A model generated the notes under the pieces. That model was not told the origin of the DNA and did no database searches. It was given only the letters and a program-made list of their open reading frames with translations. A program made the position numbers and the translations under genes. From Onchidella celtica (lineage: Eukaryota > Mollusca > Gastropoda > Systellommatophora > Onchidiidae), in NCBI GenBank assembly GCA_963931925.1, contig OZ007570.1, positions 64,349,370-64,413,369 on the forward strand: a stretch of DNA of 64,000 nt, given 5' to 3'. Numbering within the stretch: the stretch's first letter is position 1; each line of letters opens with the position of its first letter. Below are positions 24,591 through 37,100 of this stretch, one piece after another.

Positions 24591-24800
24591 GACATGTAAT
24601 GAGAAGACGAGTACTGGAACATTTGGTAACAACAGGGAAATTCAGTGGAAGAAGAAGCCGGGGTCGACAACGCATAAAGATGCAGGAATGCACATCACCA
24701 ACGACGTCATCAGGGCTACGGAAGATCGCGAGAGATGGAGGGTCATGATCGCCAACGCCTGCCGGCAGGGCACTTGATAATGATAATGATTTATCGGGAA
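24591..24800 (+). pseudogene. RTE-like LINE C-terminal fragment, right part and 3' tail
   Basis: After the LTR the same frame continues with VMRRRVLEHLVTTGK and GRRSRGRQR, both hallmark C-terminal segments of RTE-like endonuclease-reverse transcriptases. A frameshift follows. The last 25 codons (DVIRATEDRERWR then MIANACRQGT) are in another frame and end at the natural stop 24775-24777. Right after it comes a short TGATAA/TGATAATGAT tail (24775-24791), as RTE elements have. The reverse transcriptase core is absent. Confidence 0.7.
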
Positions 24801-26960
24801 GCAATGCCATTAAAGGTAAGGGTATGAAAAATGACTTAGTTTTCGAGCCAGGGCTATGGTTAATTACTGAAGCCAATAACTATTCATATTTGATGTGGGT
24901 GATCCCATCCTTATAAACAAGACCGGTTTTATTCCAGGTTATTTGTCTAAGTATCAGGCCCACCTGAGGACATGAAATCGGATTGAAGTTCTTTATTTTT
25001 TGGGCTATCGCCTTGGTATTCACACCTGACTTTTCCTGCTGATGTTGTTACTCTTTCTTCTTGTTTCTTGTCTTGGATTTCTTCTTTTTCTTGTTCTTTG
25101 TCTGTACATTGACCCCTCCTCCCTCCAACTGCATTTAAAAAAGGAATTGCCTCGATCTTGGTCCCAAAATGCCTCCACCTCCAGTCCAGTACGTAGTTGT
25201 ATATATTGGTGTTTGGCTTTAATGAACTGCCACTGACGGCGAAGCAAAAACTACCAAAGTCTTCACTGAACTCAGTAACAAACAGACAAAAAACCACCCC
25301 GGGGACGGAAAGGATGGAACCCGCACCGCATGATTTAGGAAGGAGTCTGTTGCCATTAAATATTCAGTATGGAAAAACTGACCACTAATCAACAGAGCTG
25401 TCAGACTGGCTAAGCTGTCCGGCACTGTCCGGCTGGTCTCCGGCCTTCAGGAATTTCGAGGATATTCTTTACCACTCGAGCCCCACTTTACTTTCCCTCA
25501 CAGTTCTAATATTATCCTGGGTCGGCGGAGATGGCTTTGCTTATGAAATCTCAGAGGAAACTATACAATTAATAATAATAATAATAATGTATAGCATTTA
25601 TATAGCGCATATCCATTTAAAATGCTCTATGCGCTTTACAGAAACAACATGTCAACCACAGAGCAGAATGGAGCTGCCTGCGAAGCGCTCAACACACTGC
25701 ACTGCTTCTTTCTCTCTCCCTGTCTCGCTCACTCTCTCTCTCTCTTTGTTTCTTATAAACTGGCCATAAGACGCCACTGAAGTACAATAATCTTCGGGAC
25801 CAATTTCGTAAAGGTCACTCGAACAACAGTTACTGGTAAAGGACTATTAACAATGTCTCTTATTTTTTCTTCATCTATCAACTTTTGCCACTTGGTTTCT
25901 TCAAATTCCAAGGAACTTTAACTTTTCTGTGATGTTTGACTTGATTTTTCTAGCTTTCCTGGGCCTCCGAGACAATTTTTTTCCTTTCCTAATTTTCATG
26001 AGTTTTCCGCAGTGATTTGTGTTTTGTCTTCCTTTCTTAATTTTCGATGTTTTCTTCTTTTGTGTGTGTGCCCCTGTCTTGTGCGTCTTCATATTCTTGC
26101 TCCTTACGAAGTTATAAGTTGCCAAATCTATATTATGTGCAGCTTTACTTTCTCATCTTTTCTATTTTTCATTTCCACGCTTCATTAACGTTGTTGAAAG
26201 CCTGTTGTTATTTAACAACGCCGCTAAAGAATCAAGTGAGTTGTCCTTGAAATAATGCTGTCTAGTTTATTTTTTGTTATTGAAAGTTTGCCTCTCCAAA
26301 TTTTCTGGCATCGGACATCAGAGATAACTGCCATTGAGCTCACGTTACGAACTAAAAAATAATCTTAAGCATGCAAATTCTGCTCAGCGCACCCACAGCT
26401 TACATAACTGCCGCATGTTCCGTGCAAGGCCAGTGCAGTTCGTGAACTACTGCACTTGCAGGCGTGCATGAATTTTTCACGTCAGTCAGTTATAAGGTGT
26501 GAGGTAGATCACAAAACCTAATAATATGATTTTCCTCTTTCTTTGGTTGTATGTTTCTGTGTAATTTATTCTCTGTGATTTTCGGTTCAGAGAATATTTC
26601 AAAACGACTATAATTATAAATGGAAGGCCATCAAGGATTTAATCTTCCTGGCTTACGTAATCTAAAATAAGTGGATAAATTCTTATTAAAAATTCGTTCC
26701 AAACAAGCTTTATGGATCCCCAAATTCAGCTTCATTTACCGCCTTATGAAAAGACTTTTTTTAAAAATTCATTTATTTATTTATTTATTTAAATGCTGAT
26801 TTTCCAATTCAAGGCTGATTCTTATTCCACAGATATAAAACTCTCGACACCTTCTTCAAACATCCCATCCTTTCTAATGTTCATTAGAAAGTACATACGT
26901 TGTTTTTGTTTTTAAAATTTGAGAAACTGCTCATAATGCGTATGTATTATGGACTTTAAA
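24801..26960. other. Unassigned DNA around one L2-type tail
   Basis: Apart from the tail at 25.57 kb and an ATTT repeat near 26766-26791, nothing recognisable. The pyrimidine-rich stretch at 25030-25120 produces incidental ORFs. Confidence 0.45.
25571..25645 (-). mobile_element. LINE/SINE 3' end with L2-type tail
   Basis: On the minus strand: TGTAAAGCGCATAGAGC, ATGCGCTATATAAATG, then an (ATT)n tail at 25571-25588. It has the same architecture as the tails at 9.1 and 18.4 kb. No coding sequence or tRNA-like head is visible beyond it. Confidence 0.6.
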
Positions 26961-26965
26961 TTAGG

Positions 26966-27170
26966 AGGGTGGGCGAGAGAGAGGAGGGGGCGGGGAGGAG
27001 AAAGAGTAAGAGAGAAAGAGATATGGGGACAGGAGGAGAGAGAGAGGAGGCAGAACATGAGAGGAGATGAAGATAAGGAAACAGAGGAGAGAGCATGAGA
27101 AGAGAGAGAGAGAGAGAGAGTGCGACAGGGAGACAGAGAGAGAAAGAGCGAGAGAGAGTGGAAAAAGGAC
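26966..27170 (+). repeat. Degenerate GA-rich simple repeat
   Basis: Purine-only GAGA/GGAG tract with interruptions. Long ORFs on the opposite strand are Ser/Leu-rich translations of the repeat and are not genes. Confidence 0.85.
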
Positions 27171-27857
27171 ATACAGACAAAAGGAAATAGTGATTCTAGG
27201 ATAACCACAAGAACGTGCACACCGTCACACTGACATTCTCCCATATCTGTATCGGCCCAATGACTCCAGCGCAAAATGAGAATACAATGAAAAAAAGCTC
27301 TTGGCACATCAACTAAACGCAAGGCAGACTCACTGAATCTCACAGCGACAAACCTGTTCATGAGTGTTTACATCCAGCAGCGAGAGCAGTGCACTCGTGT
27401 CTACACCGGTTCACCCTGCTGTTGTTTTGCTGAAGTTCAGATGGATTCCTACGATAAAGATGATTCAATAAACAACTTTACTCACGATCATAAACCTGTT
27501 GCACAGCCACAAAATTCCCAACACACAACAGCTAAATCAAAACAGAAAATTTTCCATTCCCTTCCCCTCACAGTTCATTTTTATTTCTATTCTTCATCTC
27601 ATCAGCTCCCAGGAAGAAGTGCAACGTGCACTGTAGTTATAGAACTTTAAGCTTCAGGTCGGTTTACGATGTTTCTTTATAAACTGTACATTTTTCGGCA
27701 CCTTCCACGCTGAGTGAAGTCTTTCATTTTCTTTATTCTAATAAAATATTTCCAGGAATGTCCATCTCTCTGTCTGTCTCTCAATTGTTTACACGAAATC
27801 GCGGTGTTATGTATCATTAGCATTATTATTAAGGGTCCTGGTGGTATTAATTAATAT

Positions 27858-28016
27858 TCTTAAAGCTGCAGCTGCTGCTGCTGCTGTTGTTGTTGTTGCT
27901 GTTTTCATTGTTGATGTTGTTATGTTGATCTTGTTGTTGTTGTTGATGTTTCTTGTTCTTGTTGTTGACGATGTTGTTGTGCTGCTGCTGTTGTTGTTGT
28001 TGTTGTTGTTGTTTTG
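27858..28016 (+). repeat. (GCT)n/(GTT)n trinucleotide repeat
   Basis: About 50 units of GCT and GTT with interruptions. ORFs through it are homopolymer-like (Val/Leu or Thr/Gln) and have no neighbouring coding sequence. Confidence 0.9.
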
Positions 28017-28389
28017 TTATAGGCTTGTAGCTTGTTAAGGTAACTCACAAACTGGCCATGTTTTGTAAAGCAATTAGTGAGGATTTGGGAGGGTGGGGAG
28101 CACATCTGCAAAGAGAAATAATCCACTGGAAGACAATGGAGACCAGGGCAAGAATCTAATGTAAGCAAAACAAACATGTCACATGTGGAAACAAAAAAAC
28201 AGCAAGGCTAATGCAAGATAGAGAGAAATATATTATGGCAGTCAATCACTGTTTACATCTATAAATAGAAAATCCAACTTCGGCGCTGCGAACTTGCCAA
28301 AAGTTACATTATGGATGTTTGTAAATTTACTGATGTTATCATTCCTCCTGCGTCATCCATACTGACCTTGAGCTCTGGTCTCCTCTTGA

Positions 28390-28715
28390 AACACGCACTC
28401 TCATACATATTCTACACCACACATTCACAAACACGGGCGCACACAGTACACGCACTCATACACACATACGCAAGCACATACAAATGCACACACAGACATG
28501 TATACTTATAAACACACATATATACACACATGAAACACACTCACAAGCATAAACACACCTGAACACACTCGCAAAACACACACATGATATACACGCTTAA
28601 CCAGACTCACAAAGACATAATATACACACGTGCTAAACCATACATACCTCCACTTGCAAACACAGACATACATCCACACATGCGCATAAACACACTCATA
28701 TACACACAACACATG
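28390..28715 (+). repeat. Degenerate CA-rich simple repeat
   Basis: Over 300 bp of irregular CACA/ACATA repeat with frequent CACACATA and ACACTC units. Confidence 0.85.
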
Positions 28716-28719
28716 TGTC

Positions 28720-30242
28720 AGTCCAAAACGGGAGATACCAGGAAAATAACGATGCTTCATTTGGGAAGCTACAAAATAACGTTGCCAGGATTTCATCTTG
28801 TTTGCCTTGTCGTGCCAAAGGTGTCTCGTATGAAACAAGTTGACAGAATGCCGGCTTGTCAAACGGACGTTTACCAGCAAAGTATAAACACAGAAATCGT
28901 CTTTACATTAACATTCAAAAGGTACAACCCATCTTTTGAGCCGCACAGACATCGTCCTAAAACTAACAAGTGATAAACAGGTTTCATTCTAAAACTAACA
29001 AAGCCTTCTAAAGACACCCATTTAGAGCCAATGACGACCATAAAGACCTCACCTTAAACCAACAAAATTGATTTTCCAGCCCTAATAACGCCAGGTTCAG
29101 GGAGTTCTTATTTACATGAATGAACATCACAGTAACATAAGCTACTCGTGAGCAGTTTTTATACAAATGAGTAATACATTTATTTCTGCTCTTTCTGGCA
29201 TTTCTACAGAACCGGCAATTTGAAGCGAGATTTACTCATGCAGATTTACTAAGCAAATCAATTATCTCAGCACAAGCTCAAAAGCCGTGCTCTGCGCGGA
29301 CCACCCAATCACTGCCCCACCCGTCACCTTCTTCTCCCTCTACATAATTATGTCTCAGCAAACGAAAATAATTCCCAAACCAAGCAGCAAGGTATTCGTG
29401 TGTTCTAAGTTTAGCCGCGAATACATCCAATAGCTTAAATCAGCCGACAGCGGTGACCTACATACAACACGAAATGTTCACGTCACAGATTATGTGCTCG
29501 TGAAAACAAGGGATCGGAGGAGGGCAGACAGCGACACAAAGCAAACTTTAAAAAAATGAAAAACAAAACCAGTAAAAAATAATAATTAAAAATTCAGAAC
29601 TTTGGTGTACCCTCCACGGTATTTGAAACGTACCTGCAAACTTTAGTAATTGTAGATGGCCTAATAAAGGTCTTTTGCGTTCAAAAGGTACAGAATTTGT
29701 TAATTATATAAATATACAGATTTAATACGGAGATACGGACAATGGCTAGTTTAATCAGTACTGCTCTTATTCGAAATATAAATCACCCGAGTATCGGAGA
29801 CACTGGATATCGAGACGGCTCGTCTTGTAGGCGTATCATCCATGCCAGCAATGCAATAATTCGCACCACGCCCCTTCATAACTGAACGAAGAAGAGTAGT
29901 ATCACAGAGCTCTGTGAATAGTACTCACCGTGTTTATATGCGTGCAAGTTGTGGACATGTAGTGAAAGAAGGAATGGTCCGTCTCGGTATTCTGTGTCTC
30001 GGCGAGTATCTTACTACGTTTTAACCAGTCTCAATTTACATTTCGAGATCGACTTTATGGAACTTACGTTCTTGAAAAAAATTTAGCTTCTCATAGATTC
30101 ACCACGGGGTTCACAGAAACGTAAAACTGTAACCTTCCAGTGCACCGCGTCTTTTACTTAATTTCAATAATTTGGCCGATAGTAGGCAGGTGAAGGAAGC
30201 CTGAAGTAATATGAGGATTTAGGGGACATTTTAAAAATAAGT
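28720..30242. other. Unassigned AT-rich DNA
   Basis: No gene, repeat array or element termini seen. Confidence 0.5.
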
Positions 30243-30682
30243 TTTTGTATTTGTATTTGTACAACTCTTTAATCCCATTTGGGAAATTTGCCTTTGTGCC
30301 ATTGCAGCTCAGTTTTAGTCCGTGCAGGCACATCGTCGCCACAGTGCAGCGCCGGTCGGCGGTTTTGGGGGGGGGGGGGGGGGGAGGAGGAAGATGAGGG
30401 GGGGGGGGTGGTAGGGATGAATTTTTTAAATTTAATTTTGCCCGGACAGCGGCCTGTTCGGCCTGCTCTTTTCGATTTCCAACTGCCAAGGTATCTTTAA
30501 CGTGCGCAACGTGCACACGGGCCCTCCGAATTTTTTCGTCCTTATCCGAGAAGACTAGGTGCTCGATCCTACCCCCTATAGAATCAGGGACACCAAAATA
30601 TGAGAAAAATCCCAAACTTCCAAAATGCCTGCACCGGCCGGGTTTTGAACCCGGGAGCCTTGGCATGAGACCTCGTCGTCGT
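30243..30682 (-). mobile_element. tRNA-derived SINE with internal poly-C tract, copy A
   Basis: Read on the minus strand: a decayed A-box region, a B-box-like GGTTCAAAACCC (30641-30652), then the shared body with GAGGGCCCGTGTGCACGTTG, TTAAAGATACCTTGGCAGTT and GAGCAGGCCGAACAGGCCGC. Next come a long C-rich block (G-rich on the plus strand, 30367-30412) and a 3' domain with GCAATGGCACAAAGGCAAAT. The end is TTTCCCAAATGGGATTAAAG plus a TACAAATACAAA tail. TCCC-AAAT-GGGA can form a small stem. The 3' end is fuller than in copy B, while copy B keeps the better head. The ORFs overlapping it are incidental. Confidence 0.8.
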
Positions 30683-30689
30683 TCCCCCC

Positions 30690-33600
30690 CCCCCCCCTTT
30701 CAGCAAATATAAAGCCCTTACAGATTTTTTTTTTTTCTTACAGCAATAAACTTTGGGATCTTAAGTTTCGTAGAGTAATTAGACATGGAGACAATCAAGA
30801 CCAGAACACCAGGTTTATAGGACGCCACGATCGTTAAAAAAGATAAATGTAAAACATAATGGTTCTTTCACACTGATATTGATAGCATGTACCGGAATTA
30901 AATCTAAACGTTCATGTAAAAACCTATAAAATTAATTAGTTTGCTACCGAATTCAGAAACAAGTGAGTTTAGAACGTATTTTCGATAACAAACCGGCCGC
31001 TTTACTGCATCTGTAAAATCTGCACCGCTGGAAGAGATTTCAGCAAACTTTCATGCTGTCCGATTTCCCTCTTCCCATTTTCCCATCTTTAACAGAATCA
31101 CTCCCATGTGCCGCTCTGGATGTCGAAACTGGTAAGACAGTGGACCATGCGCCGCACCGACCGGCTATGAGGAAAAAACAAGAGCTCTCCTCAAATGACT
31201 TGAAAGTCACACCAAAGGGGAAACATTCTCTGTTCCATTTCCAGTGATTCTTCTGTTTGAGATACCTTCTTCTTTGGCAAACCATAATATGTATATTCTC
31301 CAACCGTCGTAGAATGGGATATCTGCAGAATTTCTGAGGTCAGGAGTGAGTCAGTAAACAGAATATGGTTTTCAAGCAATCAAGTTTCGGTTTCATCTCT
31401 CAGTTTGTGCGTCCTTTTCTCCGCCTCATCCACATTTCTTCCATCCACCTCTTATTCATTCGTTCCCTACCATGATTATGTCCATCCTACAGAATAAAAA
31501 TCTGTCTGCCCAATCTATTAAAACAAACTGGGTTTTTGTTTTGCATTTCCTATTTCTAAATTTGCATCAACAACATCACTTTTTCAGTATCATGCGTTCT
31601 TCACTGGGCAGAGTACTTCACCTCCTGTCAAAACCTTTTCATGGGCAGGAAATTTACAACATCCTCAAATGACGGGATAAGGGGGAGATAAATTCTTTAA
31701 ACCGCAAATTCTTAAAATAAGCAATCAAATAAATTATTATAATGACAGTTTTTAAAAAAAAATCTTTTCACGTAAAACAGTAGCCAATGATAGTTATCAT
31801 TTGTGAAGTCAATCGGTAAGAAATAGCGCAGTGAAGAACAATAACTAAGTTTGGCCACCGGTTGTAATATCCAGTGCAATGATTATCATAAGCTAACTTG
31901 ATCGTGGTTTAATTTTCGTTCGAGTTTCCCTGTGACTGTTTTCAGTAACGAGCAGCAATTTCCTTTTTTATGTCTATGATCATGACTTAATGTGCTGTTT
32001 GCCCCCAAAACTTCTGAAAAGAAAGAAAAATCACCTGATGCTCTGCTCCTCAGACTGCCGTGGAATAATACTCACCTGGAACTACGAAACGAAACAGAAG
32101 GTAGGTGATCCCGTGGATTCGGAAATCTGATTTACTTTATGTCATATTCAATCTTGGGATACCCGCTCTTCACTATTATTGGATAATTACGTTAAGAACA
32201 CCTGGGAAAGGTGAATGAACTCTAGGAACCTCTGAATAAGACAATATTATACTTCCGTATTGACCTTTCCTTCTAAGCCCAAGTTATCAAAACGGAACAA
32301 TGCAATTTTAGAAAATGGGAGAGCTATTAGCAACAAAACAACTCTCTTATACAGCCATTATTTGTTAGACCTGATCAACACAATATTGATCACAATCTAG
32401 GGCTTCGTGATCCTTTCGCGAAATGCCATTAACAAAGCTTTACAGTTTGAAAATTTGCGTCCGCCAAAGGTGCTGCGATTATGACCAGCATCGACGAATG
32501 TGTTAATCTATGTCATGATAAATAATCTACCGCCATTTTTCCTGCTAAGTTCGAGCGGCAGAATCACCCTCTCTGAGTAATACCGCCTAGTCTTTATGAA
32601 TAATGTACCAGTCTGGTTATTACAGACTGATCCAAGTCATAACAAAGTCTTCTTTTCGTGATGGCCTGCCACAAGATTCTCACTTCAGTCAGGTCGTGTT
32701 ATTGTATTACGTCCTCTCTTTGTCCGCATCTTGCTTGACTTAACACCGGCCCCAACGTTACCGCCAGGTCTGCGTAAAAGCTTTCTGTGTATTTGCGGCG
32801 TTATCCGACACAATTTCGTGTGAGTAACTTATACGATAACACGACATAGCCAGTCTAGGTTGATATTTTGTCTACCCGTTGCTTCAGCAATATGATGGAG
32901 AAGCTGAGAAGACCGACACTTAGACACATCGCACTTCCCTCACTTCAGGTCTGTAGAATAAGAATCCACGGAAGAAAAAAAAATCTCCGGAAATCCTAGT
33001 GCATCATTTCAAATGTTTTAACACCAGCTGTGTCGTGTTATGAGAACGAAAAGCGTAAAGGCCGTACACACATAAAGACAATGGTACAGGAAATGAAACA
33101 AATATATCCCGTGGGGCTCCCGCTTTATTCTTTCCACATTTTCCATTTTGTGATAATTAAAAAACATTATCTGTCGCACAAAATGTTATGACCCACACAG
33201 AAAGATTGAGCCCATTAAATTTAATTCTACAGTGTGTATAAAATAATATTCAACGGTGAATATGATTTAGATTGGGATATACTGCAGTCTTATCCCGTAA
33301 AACGGCACAGATCATAGAAGCCTATCACTATCAGAAGCTGAATCATAGAGTCACAAATCAGACACTGTAGAGGTTTACAAATGTCAGCGAGAAAACTATT
33401 CCATTAATGTACTAAAGATGTCCTTGCCGCTGATTTTGGTTGTAGGTTGCACAATTCACACTGTTGTAGATGGGGCGGATAATGATCTAGTACACCGTAC
33501 AGTTTACCTCGTTGAAAGTCTTGCCATTGCAAAAAATGAGCTCTACCACCAGGGTGGATCAAACAAAACGAAATATATGTAGCATTAGATCTGGCACCTT

Positions 33601-36600
33601 GTGGGGAAAAAAGAGACTTGCCACACGGTCGTGCCAGTTTCAGAATCAACAAAGTCGAGTGTGCCGACAGAATGATGTGGGGAACAACCCAGGACAGACA
33701 AGAGGAAAAGAAGAATGAAGGGATGAAATGAAGAAAAGGAAGACACTAAAACAAAGAAAAATAAAAGATGATGACAAACAAATGTCAAGCAACAATGCCA
33801 CCAACAAACAACATAAGTGAATAAATAAATAATAAATAACACTAAAAAAAAGATCTGAGAACACAGTTCAAAGATTCATTCCAGACATTTCTTTCTTACA
33901 CAAGAATATTCTGTGTTTAGCATTCATTAAATATTGATTCTCTTCCTCCTGTTCCTCGGTTTGTTTGCATGGGTTCAATAAATCTGTATGTATCCTTTCC
34001 TCACCCTCTACCTTTACCATCAACATCTTTCCTCTAAACTGTCTTCCTAATGCCAGAAATGGTCATTCCACCCGTTCTCTCCATGTTTTCTCTTCTAATC
34101 AAGCAAAACAGACTGAGGGAAACAAACCTGGAAAATCCAGCCATGCCTCCTTAACGCCAACCGGCTCCGGTAACTAACAAAATTTGTATTTATCCCCAAT
34201 AAACAAGTAATCAGTTGATTTGCTGGCATCTTTAGCTCAAGCAATGGCAACATGCTGGCTCCCATTTCTCCAACTAAAGAAAACATCACAACACAGATCT
34301 GACTCAAATTAACCCTTCGTTTAAAGGCATTCCTTTCTAGCATGTGAAAATTACGCCAGTTCAACGAGCTCCTATCAGTGAACAAAACGTTTTGTTGTTT
34401 TTACAATACAAACGTAACATAAACGGTAGATATGAGGGAAGACAGGCTAAAAATGTGTCCTCCCTTGATGAATCCAAGTAGATACAACTTGGATAAATAA
34501 CATGTTTTCGCTGTTTGTCAACTAACTTTGTCCTGAATAGTTTTAGACCGTAAGTCGGTGTGACTGAGTAACTGAGTAAAGCAGCCTCCTGTGTTGTACA
34601 AGTAGTGAAAAAGAGAGAGGATGTTGTCATGTGTACGGAAAAGCCGTTTCTGCATAAACTGAAACACTCTTCCTTTTTGCTACTTGATGAATTTTTGACA
34701 TTTCCGTTGCCGTTTCCAGAACTGTACACATGAAAACCTAGCTTTAGCTACCATCGCAATCTTTAGTACTCAAAAGAACAGCTTCAGGACACTGCAGTAA
34801 GTCTCCTCCGTAAGGAGCAAAATAATACAAAACCTTCAGAGTTTATGGAATGAATAGATAGTTACTTTAGCTAGGAAGTTGGTAGTCTCACAAATAAAAG
34901 GTTACGCACTTCGCAAAGTTGAAATGATTAAGAAAGTAGAGAGACAAGCTGTAACTATTGTAGACAGTGTAGGAATCAACCTGCATTAGGTACAAGTTCG
35001 CAGATTTATAATGTAATACTGTCATATTATTAAAATACGAATACTGAACGGCTGATATGGCATCAGAAAACAGCACGACCGCCAACTAGAAAGACCTTGG
35101 CGACTCCGAATGATCACAACAAGTTGGAAGAGCGGACTTCAAAGTTAAAGATAATCTGGTTTATGTCAGCTTTACTGCTCGCTCTGATGCTGAAAAAGAC
35201 GCCGTTATCTCCGGCGAAATTTGCCCTCCATTTCGTTTTCTGCATAAATCAAAGAGATTAGAGAACAAGAGCTATTTTAATTTGTTTAAGGAAAACACGG
35301 AAAGTCAGGAATTTTGTTGATAAATTGGTTGATTAAACATACTGCGTGGCGATTCACGCGCACGCACACAGACACACACACATGAGCCTACCAGCCGAAA
35401 ACAATAGTCCTACATGAGCCACTAATTTGATACTTATATTTAAAATGAAAAGAAAAGCCCTTCTATAAAAACAACTATGATCAGCAAAGACATGGCTGTT
35501 CAGTGCCCCAGGTACTAAACTCAACACTGCTCTTGTCTCACGGAAAACATAACGGTTACGTTCTTTTGTGGCTGACAGACATGGTGTAACAATGATGACT
35601 GAGGAGGTGGTGGTTATAACGGCTGGTCGTACCTCTCTTGCTGTTGTAGATGAGTATTCGATATGCTGGCAATGGAGATGAAGGAGAGGGTTATGATAAA
35701 GATATTGGTGATAACAACATTGGCGGCAAACATGGTATTGATGGTGCTGTTCCTTCTCGTACACGATAATAAAAACGAGCAAAACCTGGAAATTAACCAT
35801 GACATTATCAGCCTCTTTCACTGTTGTTTTTCATCTCACAGTCGGTAACAGCCTGAAGTTAGTATTGAATTTACCACCTGTAAGAAAAATGTTTCCTTAG
35901 ATCAATGAGCAAAGCTGTTTGCCAGGGTATTACTGGACGTTCTCTGAGAAACAACAAATGATGAAATTAATCAATCACTGACACTGCTCTATGTATTTCA
36001 TGTTTTCCCTCAACTTCTTCTTCTGTAGGAAAACTCATTCTAGCCAGATGAATGTAGCCTCCTTGTCTGAAGACGTTACAGTCAGTATGTCTTTGAACAT
36101 GGAGAATGACCAAAAGGCCAAAGAAATTACATTTGGTGAGAACAGAGGATTTGGTCGCGATGGAAACAGAACTGATGAAGTCCACTTCTAACATCCATCG
36201 TGTAGCAAGTAAAGTGTACTGTATTTCGTTCTGCTTCAAGAAGAGCAAAATTACAACACAAAACGGATTTCCCCATGAATCTTGAAACGAATGAGTTTCC
36301 AGTTGTAACTGAATTTTGCTCAGTGAGAGGTTTGTCAATGAGAGTCGATTCAATATGGAGAAAGCGCAAGGGAACTCCAAGTGACAACAGCCGTTCCGTT
36401 TGTAACATCAGCACTTAATGAATTTGTTAATTCTGAACTAAACTGGCCAAAGTGATTTACTTTCTGCTTAAGCTCTGTTATTTTCACGATTTCACTCAAT
36501 TTCATATTTACAGTGATGATCGCATGAGCAAATCTCCCTCTTCCTGTGTGTCTTTTTTACTTTCTCTTCGAACGATTTTTGGTGGATTAAATTAATCAAA

Positions 36601-36984
36601 GTTGTCATCTTTTAATCAAATCAGTATTGACGAGAGAGTGTCTCAGATTTTGAAGTTTCCAGAAAACATCATGCAGAAAATGCCATTACTGTGATCAATG
36701 TCTTGGACTGCATTTTTCGTACCCCGGCTAAATGCAAAGTCTCCATGCTGTCAGCCGGAACACTTTCAGCATTGTCAAAGTTAAAGTACGTTACAATGGC
36801 AAATTGTGAGGCAGAGAATACAAACAAATTGTGAGGCTAGTGTAAAAATTAACCTACAAGGACAAAAATCTTCATTATTATAAGAAAAAGTATATTAGGT
36901 GGCGAACCTAAGACTGAAACGGGGATAAAATCAAACAAAACAGTTAATCGGGGGAAACATGACCAGTATCTCTTTCTTGATTCT

Positions 36985-36986
<2 letters not shown>
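30690..36986. other. Unassigned DNA, 6 kb with no supported feature
   Basis: Long AT-rich stretch without convincing coding sequence. ORFs are under 160 codons and lack family motifs. AATA repeats near 33820-33840 are the only simple tract of note. Could be intron or intergenic. Confidence 0.45.
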
Positions 36987-37057
<71 letters not shown>

Positions 37058-37100
37058 CTCACTCACTCACATACACACGCAAGGGTGCGCGCGCGCGCAA
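36987..37100 (+). repeat. Compound (TC)17-(AC)17 microsatellite with GC-rich end
   Basis: (TC)n at 36987-37020 passes directly into (AC)n at 37021-37054, then ACTC repeats, then GCGCGCGC near 37088-37099. Confidence 0.95.

Noticed and set aside
27841-28177. Val/Leu-rich and Thr/Gln-rich ORFs
   Set aside because: Produced by the GTT/GCT trinucleotide repeat.
33404-33652. Minus-strand 82-codon ORF with a faint resemblance to the C-terminal part of carbohydrate sulfotransferases (NAT...F, HYPP...C.LC)
   Set aside because: The resemblance is a handful of scattered residues, no second exon or conserved sulfate-donor motif is visible, and the end does not continue the pattern.
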